Counted from the first letter of the stretch, positions 7,357-17,134 are shown. The stretch is DNA of 64,000 nucleotides from Bifidobacterium hapali (GCF_002259755.1 NZ_MWWY01000025.1:1-64000); one strand, 5' to 3'. The notes: generated from the sequence alone by a model not told the origin. A program made the numbers and translations.

Positions 7357-9462
7357 TCAGTTTATTTTCAAACGGTACGCTTTCCAAATATCGCCAAGTT
7401 TTTGCCCATTAGACGTGCGCTTCCACACATCCAATCCAGCGCTGCTGCCACCAGCAGCACGGGCTGCGGCCGTTGGCGACGTGTACTCTGACCCGTCTTC
7501 AAGACGGAATCGGCCATGTTCAGTAACGGTAGCCACATAGCGTTCGCCCTTGCGAGGCCGTTCCCACACCAATGTTTCACCGGGAATAAGCAATCCAGCT
7601 TTCACGACTTGCGCAATAGTGACTCGTCGTGAACCGTGACTTGTTCGAGTAATGGATGCAGAACCTGCCAAATCTTCAACAGGCTGCGCAGTCAAATCCG
7701 TATGCTGTTCATCGTAGCGAATATCCCAATATTCAGCGATAAGTCGAATAGTTTCTTCCTGACGATGCTTCAACATCGCTGGCGTGCATTCAGCGAAATC
7801 TGATAATTGTCGAGTCAATGGGAACCGACGTGAATCTGAACGCATGAGTATGCGTTCACGACGACGATCAAATTCAACCAACTTATCCATTTGATCTTCG
7901 CCACCCTGCACAAGCGTCATATTGCCTAAACGGTACATCCAATAGTCATGCTCATCTTGTGACCATTGCGCAAACGAAGCGGCTTTACTGATCTCTAACG
8001 GCATGATCGGAACCGCACTGAGCTTACGCGGCCGTGTGATGCGTCCTTTCTCCAGCTGCTCATTAGCACGCACTAGTAGCAATCGTACAAGCTCTTCATT
8101 CCCTTGCATTTCACCATGCAAACGAACCAATGCTCCCGCTCGATCCGCAGTAGTAATAGACAGACCACGCACTAAACGGACCGGATAACCCTTATCAAGA
8201 TCACGAATTGCTGCTGTCGCATGACCACGCCGAGCCACTACGTCGGTACGGTTCAACGTGTCCACGCCAGTCACACGCTCTAATGCGGCGAATAATTCCT
8301 CTAACCGTTGACGGTCATGCATGCCAAGCGATGCTTCCGTTGATACTCCGCGCGTCGAATGAGAGCCACGTTGCACGAATGGTGAACATCCCGGCTCGCC
8401 AAGTTTACGGAACGAATTCACCAACGCCCACATAGCGACTGGCTTCCACTCATGATGGCGATAATCATTGAGTGATTCAATACGATCTCTCACCGTGCTG
8501 GAAAGCACCGTGTCATTCGGCCGTTCCAACATACGCCATGCCATCGCATAAGGCGCCAGCACACGGTCGATAAACGAAGACACCGTACCGGCAGCCACAT
8601 AGGGTTGCAGCACATCTGTAAGAAAATCTTCAATGAGCTTACCAGTATCAGGCTTGTGCGTGAGAATGAGATGCAGATATGAGAAGAACTCTTCGGTTCG
8701 TGTCGGATCATCATCAAGCGGGTCCATGATGTCATCCCAGCGAGCCGCATATTCATCGAGCACGGCAGGCTTCAATCCCGACGTCGCGTGTGCCTTAAAC
8801 ACGTCGGACGGTGTGAGCGGAAGCCCACGCATATTCATCACGTCGAAAATACGGTGAGCACCATCCAAATCATCGGTGATTACCATCACCAGTGTCACAC
8901 CGTTAACAAGATACGAAGCGAACGCATGCCGCTCATCATCGGTCATGTCATCGAACGCATCATAGGCTGCATGAGTATTACGCGCGATATTGCGTTGTGC
9001 TACCGACGCCCAATCTTCGTCAGTCAGATCAAACAATGCCTCAAGATTGCCTTCCTGCACATATTCACGGAAAAACGCAGCGTCACGCTCACGCAATGTT
9101 AAACGAGGTTCATTGGCAATACCACGCAGCTTGTCACCAGGCTCAACGATCAACGCGTCCAGCAAACGCATCCATTCCGTATCCTTCTCAAGATCACGCA
9201 GTGCCGCAATAATAATTGACAACGACACCAACCGCTGCTGACCATCAATCACCTCATAGTGCGTGCCACCATCCCGAACTAAAATCAATGACCCAAGGAA
9301 ATACGGTACCTGAGGTGACTTTGAAGCCTCCTCAATATCATCAATCAGCTGTATCACATTCGACTGCTGCCAAATATATGCTCGCTGAAACGAGGGGATT
9401 GTGAACTGATAATCCGATGTAAAAACCTTGCTCAGTGGTTTCTCTGTTGCGTTGATCGCCAT
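7357..9462 (-). CDS. GmrSD-like DUF262/DUF1524 protein with C-terminal RAMA-like domain
   Basis: The N-terminal DUF262 domain has the QRAYIWQ and DGQQRL motifs (Asp73-Arg77), which in GmrS/BrxU-type type IV restriction enzymes belong to a nucleotide-dependent, ParB-like fold that senses modified phage DNA. The middle region resembles DUF1524, with RLGNMTLV near residue 510. The HxxP nuclease motif expected before it reads PIMP at 485-488, so the His is absent, and the later Asn positions also look replaced. The last ~93 residues (VVKAGLLIPG, TSPTAAARAAGG, DVWK) match the RAMA domain found on restriction and methylase proteins. The start at 9462 has AAGGGG six bases upstream. It is a single gene with no methylase beside it. 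A role in phage defence is inferred from the families. Confidence 0.8.
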   Translation of the reverse strand: MAINATEKPLSKVFTSDYQFTIPSFQRAYIWQQSNVIQLIDDIEEASKSPQVPYFLGSLILVRDGGTHYEVIDGQQRLVSLSIIIAALRDLEKDTEWMRLLDALIVEPGDKLRGIANEPRLTLRERDAAFFREYVQEGNLEALFDLTDEDWASVAQRNIARNTHAAYDAFDDMTDDERHAFASYLVNGVTLVMVITDDLDGAHRIFDVMNMRGLPLTPSDVFKAHATSGLKPAVLDEYAARWDDIMDPLDDDPTRTEEFFSYLHLILTHKPDTGKLIEDFLTDVLQPYVAAGTVSSFIDRVLAPYAMAWRMLERPNDTVLSSTVRDRIESLNDYRHHEWKPVAMWALVNSFRKLGEPGCSPFVQRGSHSTRGVSTEASLGMHDRQRLEELFAALERVTGVDTLNRTDVVARRGHATAAIRDLDKGYPVRLVRGLSITTADRAGALVRLHGEMQGNEELVRLLLVRANEQLEKGRITRPRKLSAVPIMPLEISKAASFAQWSQDEHDYWMYRLGNMTLVQGGEDQMDKLVEFDRRRERILMRSDSRRFPLTRQLSDFAECTPAMLKHRQEETIRLIAEYWDIRYDEQHTDLTAQPVEDLAGSASITRTSHGSRRVTIAQVVKAGLLIPGETLVWERPRKGERYVATVTEHGRFRLEDGSEYTSPTAAARAAGGSSAGLDVWKRTSNGQKLGDIWKAYRLKIN

Positions 9463-9580
9463 AACTACCCCTTCGTCACGTCTATCTGCAAACATCACCC
9501 AGCGTACCAGTGGATACCTATGAGTTACTCATCACTGTGTTCCGAGACCGGAAACCATACGACAAACGACTGCGTACCGA

Positions 9581-10360
9581 CTACATACTGTCATCAAGAT
9601 CAGCTCGTTCTACTAAGCGAGCCAGTTGCACGCGGCCCATACACAACTTGTCGGCTGCACTCGACAAATGTGCTTTTGCCGTACGTTCAGAGATGAACAT
9701 ACGCGCCGCAATCTGTGCGTTTGTATATCCTTCTGCCGCTAAGATGACAGTTTCACGTTCACGTTCAGGTAACGAGTCAAGCAAGCGTCGAGCTTCATCT
9801 CGTCTTGCAATTGGACGTTGTGTGCCGAGATCAGCAATCAACTGTCGTTGAGAAGCCACGTTAAATTGCGGCGCTCCCTGACACACATCAAGCACACGGC
9901 GAATAATCTCCTGCGGTGCGTCAGTTTTCGATACAAACCCTTCAGCACCAGCTTCCACTGAACGCTCTACAGTATGTGACGGATTAAGCGATGTGAGCAT
10001 AAGCACATGGGGTGCACGGGGGAGCGCTCGCAATTGCCGAGCTGCTTCGATACCATCCATACCGGGCATTGCAATATCCATCAATATCACATCAGGAAGT
10101 TCTTTACTCGCACGTTCTACGGCGTCGCTTCCAGATGTTGACGTGAACACCACACGAATATCCCCGTTTGAATAGTCTGTCAAAATCAACTGCATAGCTT
10201 GACACACCATAGGATCATCGTCAACGATTGCAACAGTAACCGGCTGCGACAAGGTAACAGATTCCCCGCTAGTCGCGAGGTGCTGACGATTTGCAGAACG
10301 AGTATTCACAACTGCCATTGTATGCGTTAATAGACAAGAACTGGGCTTATGCAAGGGCAT
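9581..10360 (-). CDS. NarL/FixJ-type response regulator
   Basis: This is the DNA-binding partner of the adjacent histidine kinase. The receiver domain contains the acidic pair AIVDDDP, the phosphoacceptor in ILMDIAMPGMDG, the switch Thr in LMLTSL and the Lys in FVSKTDAP. A LuxR-type helix-turn-helix follows (LPERERETVILAAEGYTNAQIAARMFISERTAKAHL). The called start overlaps the kinase stop by 14 bases, suggesting translational coupling, but no Shine-Dalgarno is visible. The ATG at 10318, or a TTG near 10245 preceded by GGGGAA, are alternatives; the receiver begins only at about residue 41. The signal and target genes are unknown; the divergent DUF5067 gene is one candidate. Confidence 0.88.
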   Translation of the reverse strand: MPLHKPSSCLLTHTMAVVNTRSANRQHLATSGESVTLSQPVTVAIVDDDPMVCQAMQLILTDYSNGDIRVVFTSTSGSDAVERASKELPDVILMDIAMPGMDGIEAARQLRALPRAPHVLMLTSLNPSHTVERSVEAGAEGFVSKTDAPQEIIRRVLDVCQGAPQFNVASQRQLIADLGTQRPIARRDEARRLLDSLPERERETVILAAEGYTNAQIAARMFISERTAKAHLSSAADKLCMGRVQLARLVERADLDDSM

Positions 10361-11765
10361 TAGCGTTGCGATGCCAAGGCAGCGTTACATCAAGATGGAA
10401 TATTCGACGATTATCAAACCCATACCGGCATGTACCTCCAACTGCTTGGACACGCGCAGCGAGCGCAGACAAGCCGACACCAATACGCCGACTGTGCTCT
10501 GACGATGTCGATGCGGCAGATCGCGCGGGTGCAGGAATATTTGCCGCAGGAGCCTGAGAAGGTGGAGCAGCCACAGGATTGCTGACATGAATATGAATAC
10601 CGTCACTCGGCTTAGCTTTGACTTCCAACGATACTGGCATACCCGGCGCGTGACGCAACGCGTTAGTCATTCCCTCCTGAATACTCCGGTACGCGATTTT
10701 GCCAGTGGCTTCATCCAACTCGTCTAATTGCCGAATATCAATCCACGTATTCACTGATACGCCAGTCTGTCTCGTATCAGTGATCAAGGCTTCCAATGAG
10801 TTTCTTGTTAACGATGTGTCGTCACTGGGAGCAAGCTGTTCCCACGCTTGCTGAGGATGACGCAACATGTCAATAATGGCATGAGCTTCATCCAACGCAC
10901 CAGCAGACTGACGACGTAGTTCATCAGCCGTAGACACGATAGACGCAAGACTATCCGCAGTGGACGAATCCGCGTGAGAAGCGAGACGATTTGCTTCCGC
11001 CTGTAATGCGCTCGCATTCAACGCGATAAGTGATAGTGAATGTGCCAGCGTATCGTGTGCTTCCGCCGCAATGGCATCAACAAGTTTTTGACTATTAAGA
11101 TCACTTTGTAAATGTTGCACATGATGTTGTGCTGCCTGCGTTTGGGCATCAGCTTGGCGCAGACGAGCTCGGGATCGGATATGCAATCCGAGCAGGACCG
11201 CAACGGCCACGCTTATTATGGCGACAACGGTTGCGGTAGCGATGATTGTCGGTTCTTCAGCTAACAGCATGATCGGTTCGCCGTTGACACCGGTGTTCGG
11301 CTTGGCAAAGAGCATGTGCCACAATGATGCGTCTGCCGGTTGCAGTGAGTCGCGTACTTGCGCCCAGACGGCTGCTGGTACGGCGCCGGCAATCGCGCGT
11401 ACCGTTCTCGCTGTATCTGAGCGTCGGGCGACAAGCGCGGTTAAAGCCATGAGCATGAGTAACGGATCGTACGGGAATACGATTACGATTGCGAGACTGA
11501 TCCAGAACACTGACTCTGGTCGCGTTGATCGCATAAGTAGTATGAACGGGAACGCGAAAGCAAGAAATGTAGCGAAGACATACCACACGTATATCGCCCC
11601 GTGTGGTGAATCCAGCTGTGGCTGAGCTGCTAACGATACCTGCAGTAGACACGCGAATATAGCGCATACGATCATTGGCACGGACAACCAGCGCCGTGTG
11701 CGCACGGGAACCTCGTCATCATCGTTCGTGGGAACAAGTAGGGAACGGATTGCAGGAAAGGTCAT
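10347..11765 (-). CDS. Sensor histidine kinase, HisKA_3/NarX type
   Basis: This membrane sensor autophosphorylates on His and passes the phosphate to the downstream regulator. The N-terminal ~170 residues hold several hydrophobic segments (SVPMIVCAIFACLLQVSLAA, YVWYVFATFLAFAFPFILLM and others), so sensing probably occurs in or near the membrane. The dimerisation helix has EAHDTLAHSLSLIALNASAL with the phosphoacceptor His in EAHD. The ATPase domain has QEGMTNALRHAPG (N box) and IGVGLSALAARVQAVGG (G box). The start at 11765 is chosen because 34 upstream codons give an atypical, polar extension. TACAGT lies six bases before this ATG with no Shine-Dalgarno, so the message may be leaderless. Confidence 0.87.
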   Translation of the reverse strand: MTFPAIRSLLVPTNDDDEVPVRTRRWLSVPMIVCAIFACLLQVSLAAQPQLDSPHGAIYVWYVFATFLAFAFPFILLMRSTRPESVFWISLAIVIVFPYDPLLMLMALTALVARRSDTARTVRAIAGAVPAAVWAQVRDSLQPADASLWHMLFAKPNTGVNGEPIMLLAEEPTIIATATVVAIISVAVAVLLGLHIRSRARLRQADAQTQAAQHHVQHLQSDLNSQKLVDAIAAEAHDTLAHSLSLIALNASALQAEANRLASHADSSTADSLASIVSTADELRRQSAGALDEAHAIIDMLRHPQQAWEQLAPSDDTSLTRNSLEALITDTRQTGVSVNTWIDIRQLDELDEATGKIAYRSIQEGMTNALRHAPGMPVSLEVKAKPSDGIHIHVSNPVAAPPSQAPAANIPAPARSAASTSSEHSRRIGVGLSALAARVQAVGGTCRYGFDNRRIFHLDVTLPWHRNANALA

Positions 11766-11924
11766 AGTTGTACTGTAACGACATTGCAGGGTTATACGCC
11801 ATTGGACATGCGGGCGAATGTGAGCATTCGTATACTGTCCGAACGGGCAGCGAATTATGTCCATTCGTCCACTGATGGCGCGCTTCTTATTTCGATAACG
11901 TCATAGATACGTCGCGGATTTTGT

Positions 11925-11934
11925 CCCCCCCCCC
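11925..11934. repeat. Run of ten C in a promoter region
   Basis: Ten consecutive C lie in the divergent gap between the histidine kinase and the DUF5067 gene, 36 bases before the latter's start. Homopolymers of this length change length easily during replication. Here they would alter promoter or leader spacing, not a reading frame. Confidence 0.6.
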
Positions 11935-11970
11935 TGACGTATCGTGCTTTTACGCACAGTAAGGAGAAAG

Positions 11971-12759
11971 ATGATCATGGTTAATGCTAATACCTCGCAA
12001 ACGGCACGTTCTACTGCGAGTAATCCTCAGCACATCACAGTGTGCGGTGTCATAGGTATTGTATTTGGCGCTCTTGGATTCGTGCTAAGTTTCATTCCGA
12101 TTATTAATAACATTGCTGCGATATTAGGATTTGTAGGTATTATCCTTGCACTTATCGGTATTGTCGGCACATTTCGTGGCAAGAAGAGTGGTAAAGCTGT
12201 GGCGGTTATTGCCGCTATTCTATCCATTCTCGCTATCGTGATTACTCTTGCGATGCAATCTGCAGCTAGTAAGGCTATTGATAATGCACTAGGCCAGTCT
12301 ACAACTACACAAAATACAACAAGCGATAAGGCCTCCGAGCCAAATACTTCGAACAAAAATTCTGATCAGACTGCAAAGGGCGAGCAAGATATGGAAGGTG
12401 ATTTAAATAACCTACATGTCAAGATTGTTTCCGCGGTGAAAAGTAGTAATGATTACAACGGAAAACCTACTGTGCTTGTGACATATGAATGGAAGAATAA
12501 CACAGATAAAAACAACTCTTTTGCTGCGCTATCACATCCACAAGTGTTTCAAAACGGACAGTCACTGGATACTGCAACGTACGTGGAACAACCGGAAGGG
12601 TATGACGTTAGATCATATTTAGCTGAAGTTCAACCCGGTGCAACAGGGACAGTCACACTTGGCTACGTGCTCAAAGATGATTCTGCGATCACCGTAGACG
12701 TGACTGATCTGGTTTCGTTCAATAGCAATGCCAAGATTACGCATACATTTGATCTGTAA
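11971..12759 (+). CDS. DUF5067-domain membrane protein
   Basis: The protein of 262 residues has three hydrophobic N-terminal helices (from GVIGIVFGALGFVLSFIPII through AVAVIAAILSILAIVITLAM, about residues 24-100) and a Ser/Thr/Asn-rich linker. The C-terminal ~120-residue beta-rich domain (LVTYEWKNNTDKNNSFAAL, VQPGATGTVTLGYVL) matches DUF5067, a domain common in secreted or anchored proteins of bifidobacteria and Firmicutes. It is probably anchored in the membrane with the DUF5067 domain outside; its function is unknown. AAGGAGA at 11961-11967 precedes the ATG at 11971. It is divergent from the kinase-regulator pair and may be a target of it. Confidence 0.78.
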   Translation: MIMVNANTSQTARSTASNPQHITVCGVIGIVFGALGFVLSFIPIINNIAAILGFVGIILALIGIVGTFRGKKSGKAVAVIAAILSILAIVITLAMQSAASKAIDNALGQSTTTQNTTSDKASEPNTSNKNSDQTAKGEQDMEGDLNNLHVKIVSAVKSSNDYNGKPTVLVTYEWKNNTDKNNSFAALSHPQVFQNGQSLDTATYVEQPEGYDVRSYLAEVQPGATGTVTLGYVLKDDSAITVDVTDLVSFNSNAKITHTFDL

Positions 12760-12781
12760 TGATTAGTAATGGCGGTACACG

Positions 12782-12799
12782 GGTACACACCTGTGTACC
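12782..12799. repeat. Inverted repeat after the DUF5067 gene
   Basis: GGTACACA-CC-TGTGTACC is a perfect 8-bp-arm palindrome, preceded by a direct copy of GGTACAC at 12774-12780. It may be the end of the DUF5067 transcript or an operator for the following BI-1 gene; no T-run is present. Confidence 0.45.
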
Positions 12800-12915
12800 A
12801 CACACCGTTATTTCGTGGGATTTCGGTGAAGCTGGGCATGCTTCGGGCTGAAATTCATGGAATTCCAAGGTTGATTCCCGTAGGATGAGGTCAGGTAATC
12901 AATTAAGGAGTTGAT

Positions 12916-13761
12916 ATGACATTTGGACAGCAGCCGCAAGGCGGCAATCAGTACAGTAATCCCAATATGCAGGGCCAGCCACAATACCAGTATGCGCAGC
13001 AAAATCCGTATGGCCAGCCACAGTATGGTTATGCGCCTAACGGTACTGCTGCGATGAACGCACAAGCCGCATATTCATATGAGCAAGTTCAGCAGGCGCA
13101 GCGTGTGTCGGTCACTCGCGCATATGGTGAAATGACCATCGGTCTACTTATCACGGCCGCGGTGGCTGTTATCGCACAAATGACGGGCGCGTACATCGGC
13201 TTCCTGCAAGCTACCGGTCTTATCGGTGTGTTCTTGTTTGCTGCGATTCAGATCGGTATGGCGGTCTATCTTGGCGCGCGTATTATGAAGATTACATCGG
13301 GCACTGCTCGTGTCATGTTCTACGTGTACGCAGCGCTTATGGGCTTTACGTTGAGCTCGATCTTCATGATCTATGACCTCGGCTCGATTGGCCTTGCGCT
13401 CGGTATGACCGCACTGTTCTTCTTCGTCCTGACCATGTTCGGTATGACTACGAAGATGAACATGCTCAAAGCTGGTCCGATTCTCATGGTTGCGCTTATC
13501 GTATTGATTATCTCCCAGCTCATTCTTGCGATTATCCCCGGTGTGAGCGGTATGACGCAGATTGTGTGCGCGCTCGGTTTGATTATTTTTGCTGGCATGA
13601 CAATGTATGATGCGCAGCAGACGCGTGCTCTGTTCGCTGCATACGAGGCGCAGGGCCCGGAGATGATCAAGAAGATTTCGATCGTGTGTGCTCTGAATTT
13701 GTATCTTGATTTCGTGAACATGTTCCTGTACTTGTTGCAGTTGTTCGGTAACCGCGACTAG
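12916..13761 (+). CDS. Bax inhibitor-1/YccA-family membrane protein
   Basis: This multi-pass inner-membrane protein belongs to the BI-1 (TMBIM) family, some members of which are calcium leak channels. The first ~60 residues are a Gln/Asn/Gly/Pro/Tyr-rich cytosolic tail (NPYGQPQYGY, QGQPQYQYAQQ), followed by seven hydrophobic segments. MTMYDAQQTR in the penultimate loop and the LNLYLDFVNMFLYLLQLFG end are typical of the family. AAGGAG at 12905-12910 precedes the ATG. A strong terminator follows at 13798. The function in bifidobacteria is not established. Confidence 0.88.
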   Translation: MTFGQQPQGGNQYSNPNMQGQPQYQYAQQNPYGQPQYGYAPNGTAAMNAQAAYSYEQVQQAQRVSVTRAYGEMTIGLLITAAVAVIAQMTGAYIGFLQATGLIGVFLFAAIQIGMAVYLGARIMKITSGTARVMFYVYAALMGFTLSSIFMIYDLGSIGLALGMTALFFFVLTMFGMTTKMNMLKAGPILMVALIVLIISQLILAIIPGVSGMTQIVCALGLIIFAGMTMYDAQQTRALFAAYEAQGPEMIKKISIVCALNLYLDFVNMFLYLLQLFGNRD

Positions 13762-13797
13762 TTGTACTAGCGCGCAACATACAATGCATATCGCAAA

Positions 13798-13829
13798 GCT
13801 CGGCCGTGTTTTTACCGGCCGGGCTTTTT
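13798..13829 (+). terminator. Rho-independent terminator after the BI-1 gene
   Basis: GCTCGGCCG (13798-13806) pairs with CGGCCGGGC (13816-13824), nine pairs with one G-T wobble, followed directly by TTTTT. It lies 36 bases beyond the BI-1 stop and before the next start. Confidence 0.85.
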
Positions 13830-13873
13830 CGTATGCTGTATGCCGTCATGTGTCGCAGCTACGGTGGTACTTC

Positions 13874-14878
13874 ATGACTCGACCACGACAAGAATTCGTA
13901 GGCATGGCTTGCTTGCTGTTGACTGCATTGATTTGGGGATTTGCATTCGTTTCCCAAGTGCAGGGCATGGATTCGATGACTCCATTGTTCTTCAATGCAA
14001 CACGGTTTACGCTCGGTGCACTCTCACTCATACCGTTGCTGGTATGGCGTCGAATGAGGAGCGGGGGAGTTGCGGCGCGTGACGAAAAAACTCTGCTCGA
14101 CAACCGTATGAATCGGATGAGTGATACGCTGAACCGGTCATTATCGACTGCGCTGTTATTGGCGAATCCAGTTATTGTTGGACTCATTTGTGGAATTGTT
14201 TTGTTTGCCGCAAGCACGTTACAGCAGTATGGCATTCTCTATGGGCGTTCCGCAGGACGTGCTGGTTTTATTACCGCACTGTATATCGTTATGGTGCCGT
14301 TGCTCGCGTTCGCGTTTTTTCGTCGCCGCGTGTCTGTGATGACGATTGTCGCAGTAATCGTATCGGTTGTCGGTTTTTATCTGTTGTGTATTACTGACGG
14401 ATTTGGCTCGATTACCTTGGCTGATTTATTGCTGCTGTTCACGGCGGTATTGTTTGCAACGCATATTCTTGTGATTGACATGATCGGCGGTCGTGTTGAA
14501 CCGTTAACGTTGTCGTTCGTCCAATTTATGACAACGAGCGTATTGAGTTGGATTGGCTCGCTAATTGAAGGATCGATTGATTGGACAGGGGTATTACAAG
14601 CGTGGCCTGCGGTACTGTATGCCGGTATTGGCTCAGTCGGTATCGCATATACGTTGCAAGCTGTGGGACAACAGTGGGTACCGCCGACAAGAGCGAGCTT
14701 GATTATGTCGCTTGAATCATTTTTCTCAGCTGTCGGCGGTGCGCTGTTGCTTGGTGAGGTCATGACTGTGCGCGGTTACATAGGTTGTGCTCTTATTTTT
14801 GCGGGCACACTTATTGCTCAGCTACCTGCTCGACTTAGTCAGCTTTCGGAGCCTCACCAACCTGAGGAGCACCATTAA
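13874..14878 (+). CDS. DMT-superfamily EamA transporter
   Basis: This is a ten-helix drug/metabolite transporter-type permease with two EamA repeats, predicted to move small metabolites across the inner membrane. The first repeat begins FVGMACLLLTALIWGFAFVSQVQGMDSMTP and the second near LADLLLLFTAVLFATHILVIDMIGG; PTRASLIMSLESFFSAVGGALLLGEVMTVRGYIGCALIFAGTLIAQL is the characteristic C-terminal block. The start at 13874 follows the upstream terminator; the longer frame begins inside that terminator. The 3' end overlaps the opposite-strand alarmone synthetase by 44 bases. The substrate is unknown. Confidence 0.85.
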   Translation: MTRPRQEFVGMACLLLTALIWGFAFVSQVQGMDSMTPLFFNATRFTLGALSLIPLLVWRRMRSGGVAARDEKTLLDNRMNRMSDTLNRSLSTALLLANPVIVGLICGIVLFAASTLQQYGILYGRSAGRAGFITALYIVMVPLLAFAFFRRRVSVMTIVAVIVSVVGFYLLCITDGFGSITLADLLLLFTAVLFATHILVIDMIGGRVEPLTLSFVQFMTTSVLSWIGSLIEGSIDWTGVLQAWPAVLYAGIGSVGIAYTLQAVGQQWVPPTRASLIMSLESFFSAVGGALLLGEVMTVRGYIGCALIFAGTLIAQLPARLSQLSEPHQPEEHH

Positions 14879-15569
14879 TATCGCGGTGAATATTCTGCAT
14901 TTGCGTTTCGATATTCTGCAGTGATCGAGCGCAGTCAAGCAGTGTCTGTGAATGTTCGCTCAGTTTCGTATCCGGCAGATCAGTTTTATAACGCAACGCA
15001 TGTTCGAGGCTTGCCCAATAATCCATTGCGATCGTGCGGAATTGGACTTCGACCGGTGTGTAGTGTGCGCCTGATGAGAGGAACACTGGCACTGCATAAA
15101 TCACGTGCAGCGACCGGTAGCCGTTCTGCTTCGGATTTTTGATGTAGTCCTTGACTCGTAGCACGGAGATATCGTTTTGTGCCGACAGATAGTTTGATAC
15201 GGAGTATACGTCGTCGCGGTAATTGCAGATCACGCGCACGCCAGCTACGTCAAAGAGATTATCTCGAATCGATGAAACTTCGAGTGACAATCCTTTGCGT
15301 TCCAACTTGCCGAGAATCGAGTTCACTGATTTCAAACGACGTTCCATGTGATGAATTGGATCGTGTGCGAACCGTACTTGGAATTCCGAGTCAAGAATCT
15401 CTAGTTTGGTGCTGATCTCGTACATCGCACCTTCATACACCTGCATGAGGTTGACGAATTCAGTGATCTCTTCAGCTGGGAATAGTGCGTTCTCATGGCC
15501 AATGGCCTTGAGTCGCGCCTTGAGATCGTTCGTATTGATGCGGCTTTGTCGGTCAAGTATCACGATCAA
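14835..15569 (-). CDS. Small alarmone synthetase (RelA/SpoT-domain GTP pyrophosphokinase)
   Basis: This single-domain enzyme transfers pyrophosphate from ATP to GTP or GDP to make (p)ppGpp. The synthetase core is clear: FDVAGVRVICNYRDDVYSV, RVKDYIKNPKQNGYRSLH and VEVQFRTIAMDYWASLEH. There is no HD hydrolase domain before it and no TGS or ACT domain after it, so it is a RelP/RelQ-like synthetase of 244 residues. The frame starts at TTG 15569 (or GTG 15563); no in-frame ATG exists before a stop and the ribosome site is weak, so translation may be inefficient. Its 3' end overlaps the convergent transporter gene. The large Rel protein at the window's right end is the second alarmone enzyme. Confidence 0.87.
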   Translation of the reverse strand: MIVILDRQSRINTNDLKARLKAIGHENALFPAEEITEFVNLMQVYEGAMYEISTKLEILDSEFQVRFAHDPIHHMERRLKSVNSILGKLERKGLSLEVSSIRDNLFDVAGVRVICNYRDDVYSVSNYLSAQNDISVLRVKDYIKNPKQNGYRSLHVIYAVPVFLSSGAHYTPVEVQFRTIAMDYWASLEHALRYKTDLPDTKLSEHSQTLLDCARSLQNIETQMQNIHRDINGAPQVGEAPKAD

Positions 15570-15673
15570 TATCTTAGCGATATTCGTGCGAAGGAACTGA
15601 AAAAATCATGAGAATAGGTACTGGGGACGCGTGACACGAACTCTGGCGTGACCAATCGTTACGATGGACGATT

Positions 15674-17134
15674 ATGAATGAAGACATGATGACCGAGGCG
15701 GAACGTACCTCGAAGTTAGCTGATCCTGTTGACGGATACGCCCATACAACAGGACGCGGGAAGGGCGTGTACTATGTGCATACCCTTGGATGCCAAATGA
15801 ATGTACATGATTCCGAACGCATTGCGGGCGTGCTCGAGTCTAATGGTTATGTGCCTGCTACTGAAGAACAGGTGCTCGACAAGGACATTGATCTGATTGT
15901 TATGAATACATGCGCGGTGCGTGAAAATGCGGCTGAACGCATGTACGGCACAATCGGTCTGTGGGCGCAAATGAAGCGTGAACGGCCGAACTTGCAGATC
16001 GCAGTTGGCGGTTGCATGGCACAGCTTGACCGGCAGAAAATCGCCAAGAAAGCACCGTGGGTTGATGCAGTATTTGGTACGAAGAATATTGGTTCGCTGC
16101 CTCGTCTACTTGACCAAGCTCGCATGATTGGTGAGCCTCAAGTTGATGTGGTTGACAAGCTTGACTATTTCCCGAGCCAATTGCCGACCGCGCGTGCCTC
16201 GCGCGTGTCAAGCTGGGTGTCTATTTCGGTGGGTTGCAACAATACGTGCACGTTCTGTATTGTGCCGACTACGCGTGGACGTGAGCATGACCGCCGACCC
16301 GGCGATATTCTCGCCGAAATTCGTCAATGTGTCGATAATGGCGCTAAGGAAGTCACACTGCTCGGTCAGAACGTGAACTCGTTCGGATATGGTATTGGCG
16401 ACCGTTACGCGTTCAGCAAGCTGCTGCGTGCATGCGGTGAGATCGACGGACTTGAACGTGTGCGATTCACCTCGCCTCATCCGGCTGCGTTTACGGATGA
16501 TGTTATTGCTGCGATGGCTGAGACGCCGAATATTATGCACCAATTGCATTTTCCGCTTCAGTCTGGCTCTGACCGGATTTTGCGTGCCATGCGTCGATCA
16601 TATCGATCTGCGAAGTTCCTTGACATTCTGGGCAAGATCCGTGAAGCAATGCCGGATGCGCAGATTTCTACGGATATTATTGTCGGTTTCCCTGGCGAAA
16701 CAGACGAAGATTTTGAGCAAACCATGCAGGTGGTGCGTGAATCGCGCTTCTCCTCAGCGTTCACGTTCGAGTATTCGCCTCGACCTGGCACGCCAGCTGC
16801 CGCGATGGAACAAGTGCCGCATGATGTGGTTCAGGAGCGTTTTGAACGACTTGTTGCCTTGCAAGAACAGATTACCGCTGAGGAGCTTGCTAAGTTTGAA
16901 GGTCGCGATGTTGAAGTAATGATTACCGGCGCATCCGGTAAGAAGGATTCTGCAACGCACCGTGTAACTGGGCGTGAACGCACTGGCGTGCTCGTGCATA
17001 TTGGCGTGCCTGAAGGCGAACCAATGCCACAAATTGGAGATTTCGTGACTGCGACGGTCACTCATGCTGGTCGTCATAATCTCATCGCTGATCCAGATCC
17101 AGCTAAGGGACAGACGTATCATGTGCGTCACTGA
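15674..17134 (+). CDS. miaB: tRNA-2-methylthio-N6-dimethylallyladenosine synthase
   Basis: MiaB adds a methylthio group to i6A37 of tRNAs that read UNN codons, using radical SAM chemistry and two iron-sulphur clusters. The N-terminal UPF0004 domain carries Cys40 (TLGCQMN), Cys80 (NTCAVRE) and Cys114 (GGCMAQ). The radical SAM motif CNNTCTFC gives Cys188, Cys192 and Cys195, followed by the TRAM domain (about residues 415-480). At 486 residues it is a full-length enzyme. It overlaps miaA, which makes its substrate, by 14 bases, so the two modification steps are translationally linked. Confidence 0.97.
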   Translation: MNEDMMTEAERTSKLADPVDGYAHTTGRGKGVYYVHTLGCQMNVHDSERIAGVLESNGYVPATEEQVLDKDIDLIVMNTCAVRENAAERMYGTIGLWAQMKRERPNLQIAVGGCMAQLDRQKIAKKAPWVDAVFGTKNIGSLPRLLDQARMIGEPQVDVVDKLDYFPSQLPTARASRVSSWVSISVGCNNTCTFCIVPTTRGREHDRRPGDILAEIRQCVDNGAKEVTLLGQNVNSFGYGIGDRYAFSKLLRACGEIDGLERVRFTSPHPAAFTDDVIAAMAETPNIMHQLHFPLQSGSDRILRAMRRSYRSAKFLDILGKIREAMPDAQISTDIIVGFPGETDEDFEQTMQVVRESRFSSAFTFEYSPRPGTPAAAMEQVPHDVVQERFERLVALQEQITAEELAKFEGRDVEVMITGASGKKDSATHRVTGRERTGVLVHIGVPEGEPMPQIGDFVTATVTHAGRHNLIADPDPAKGQTYHVRH

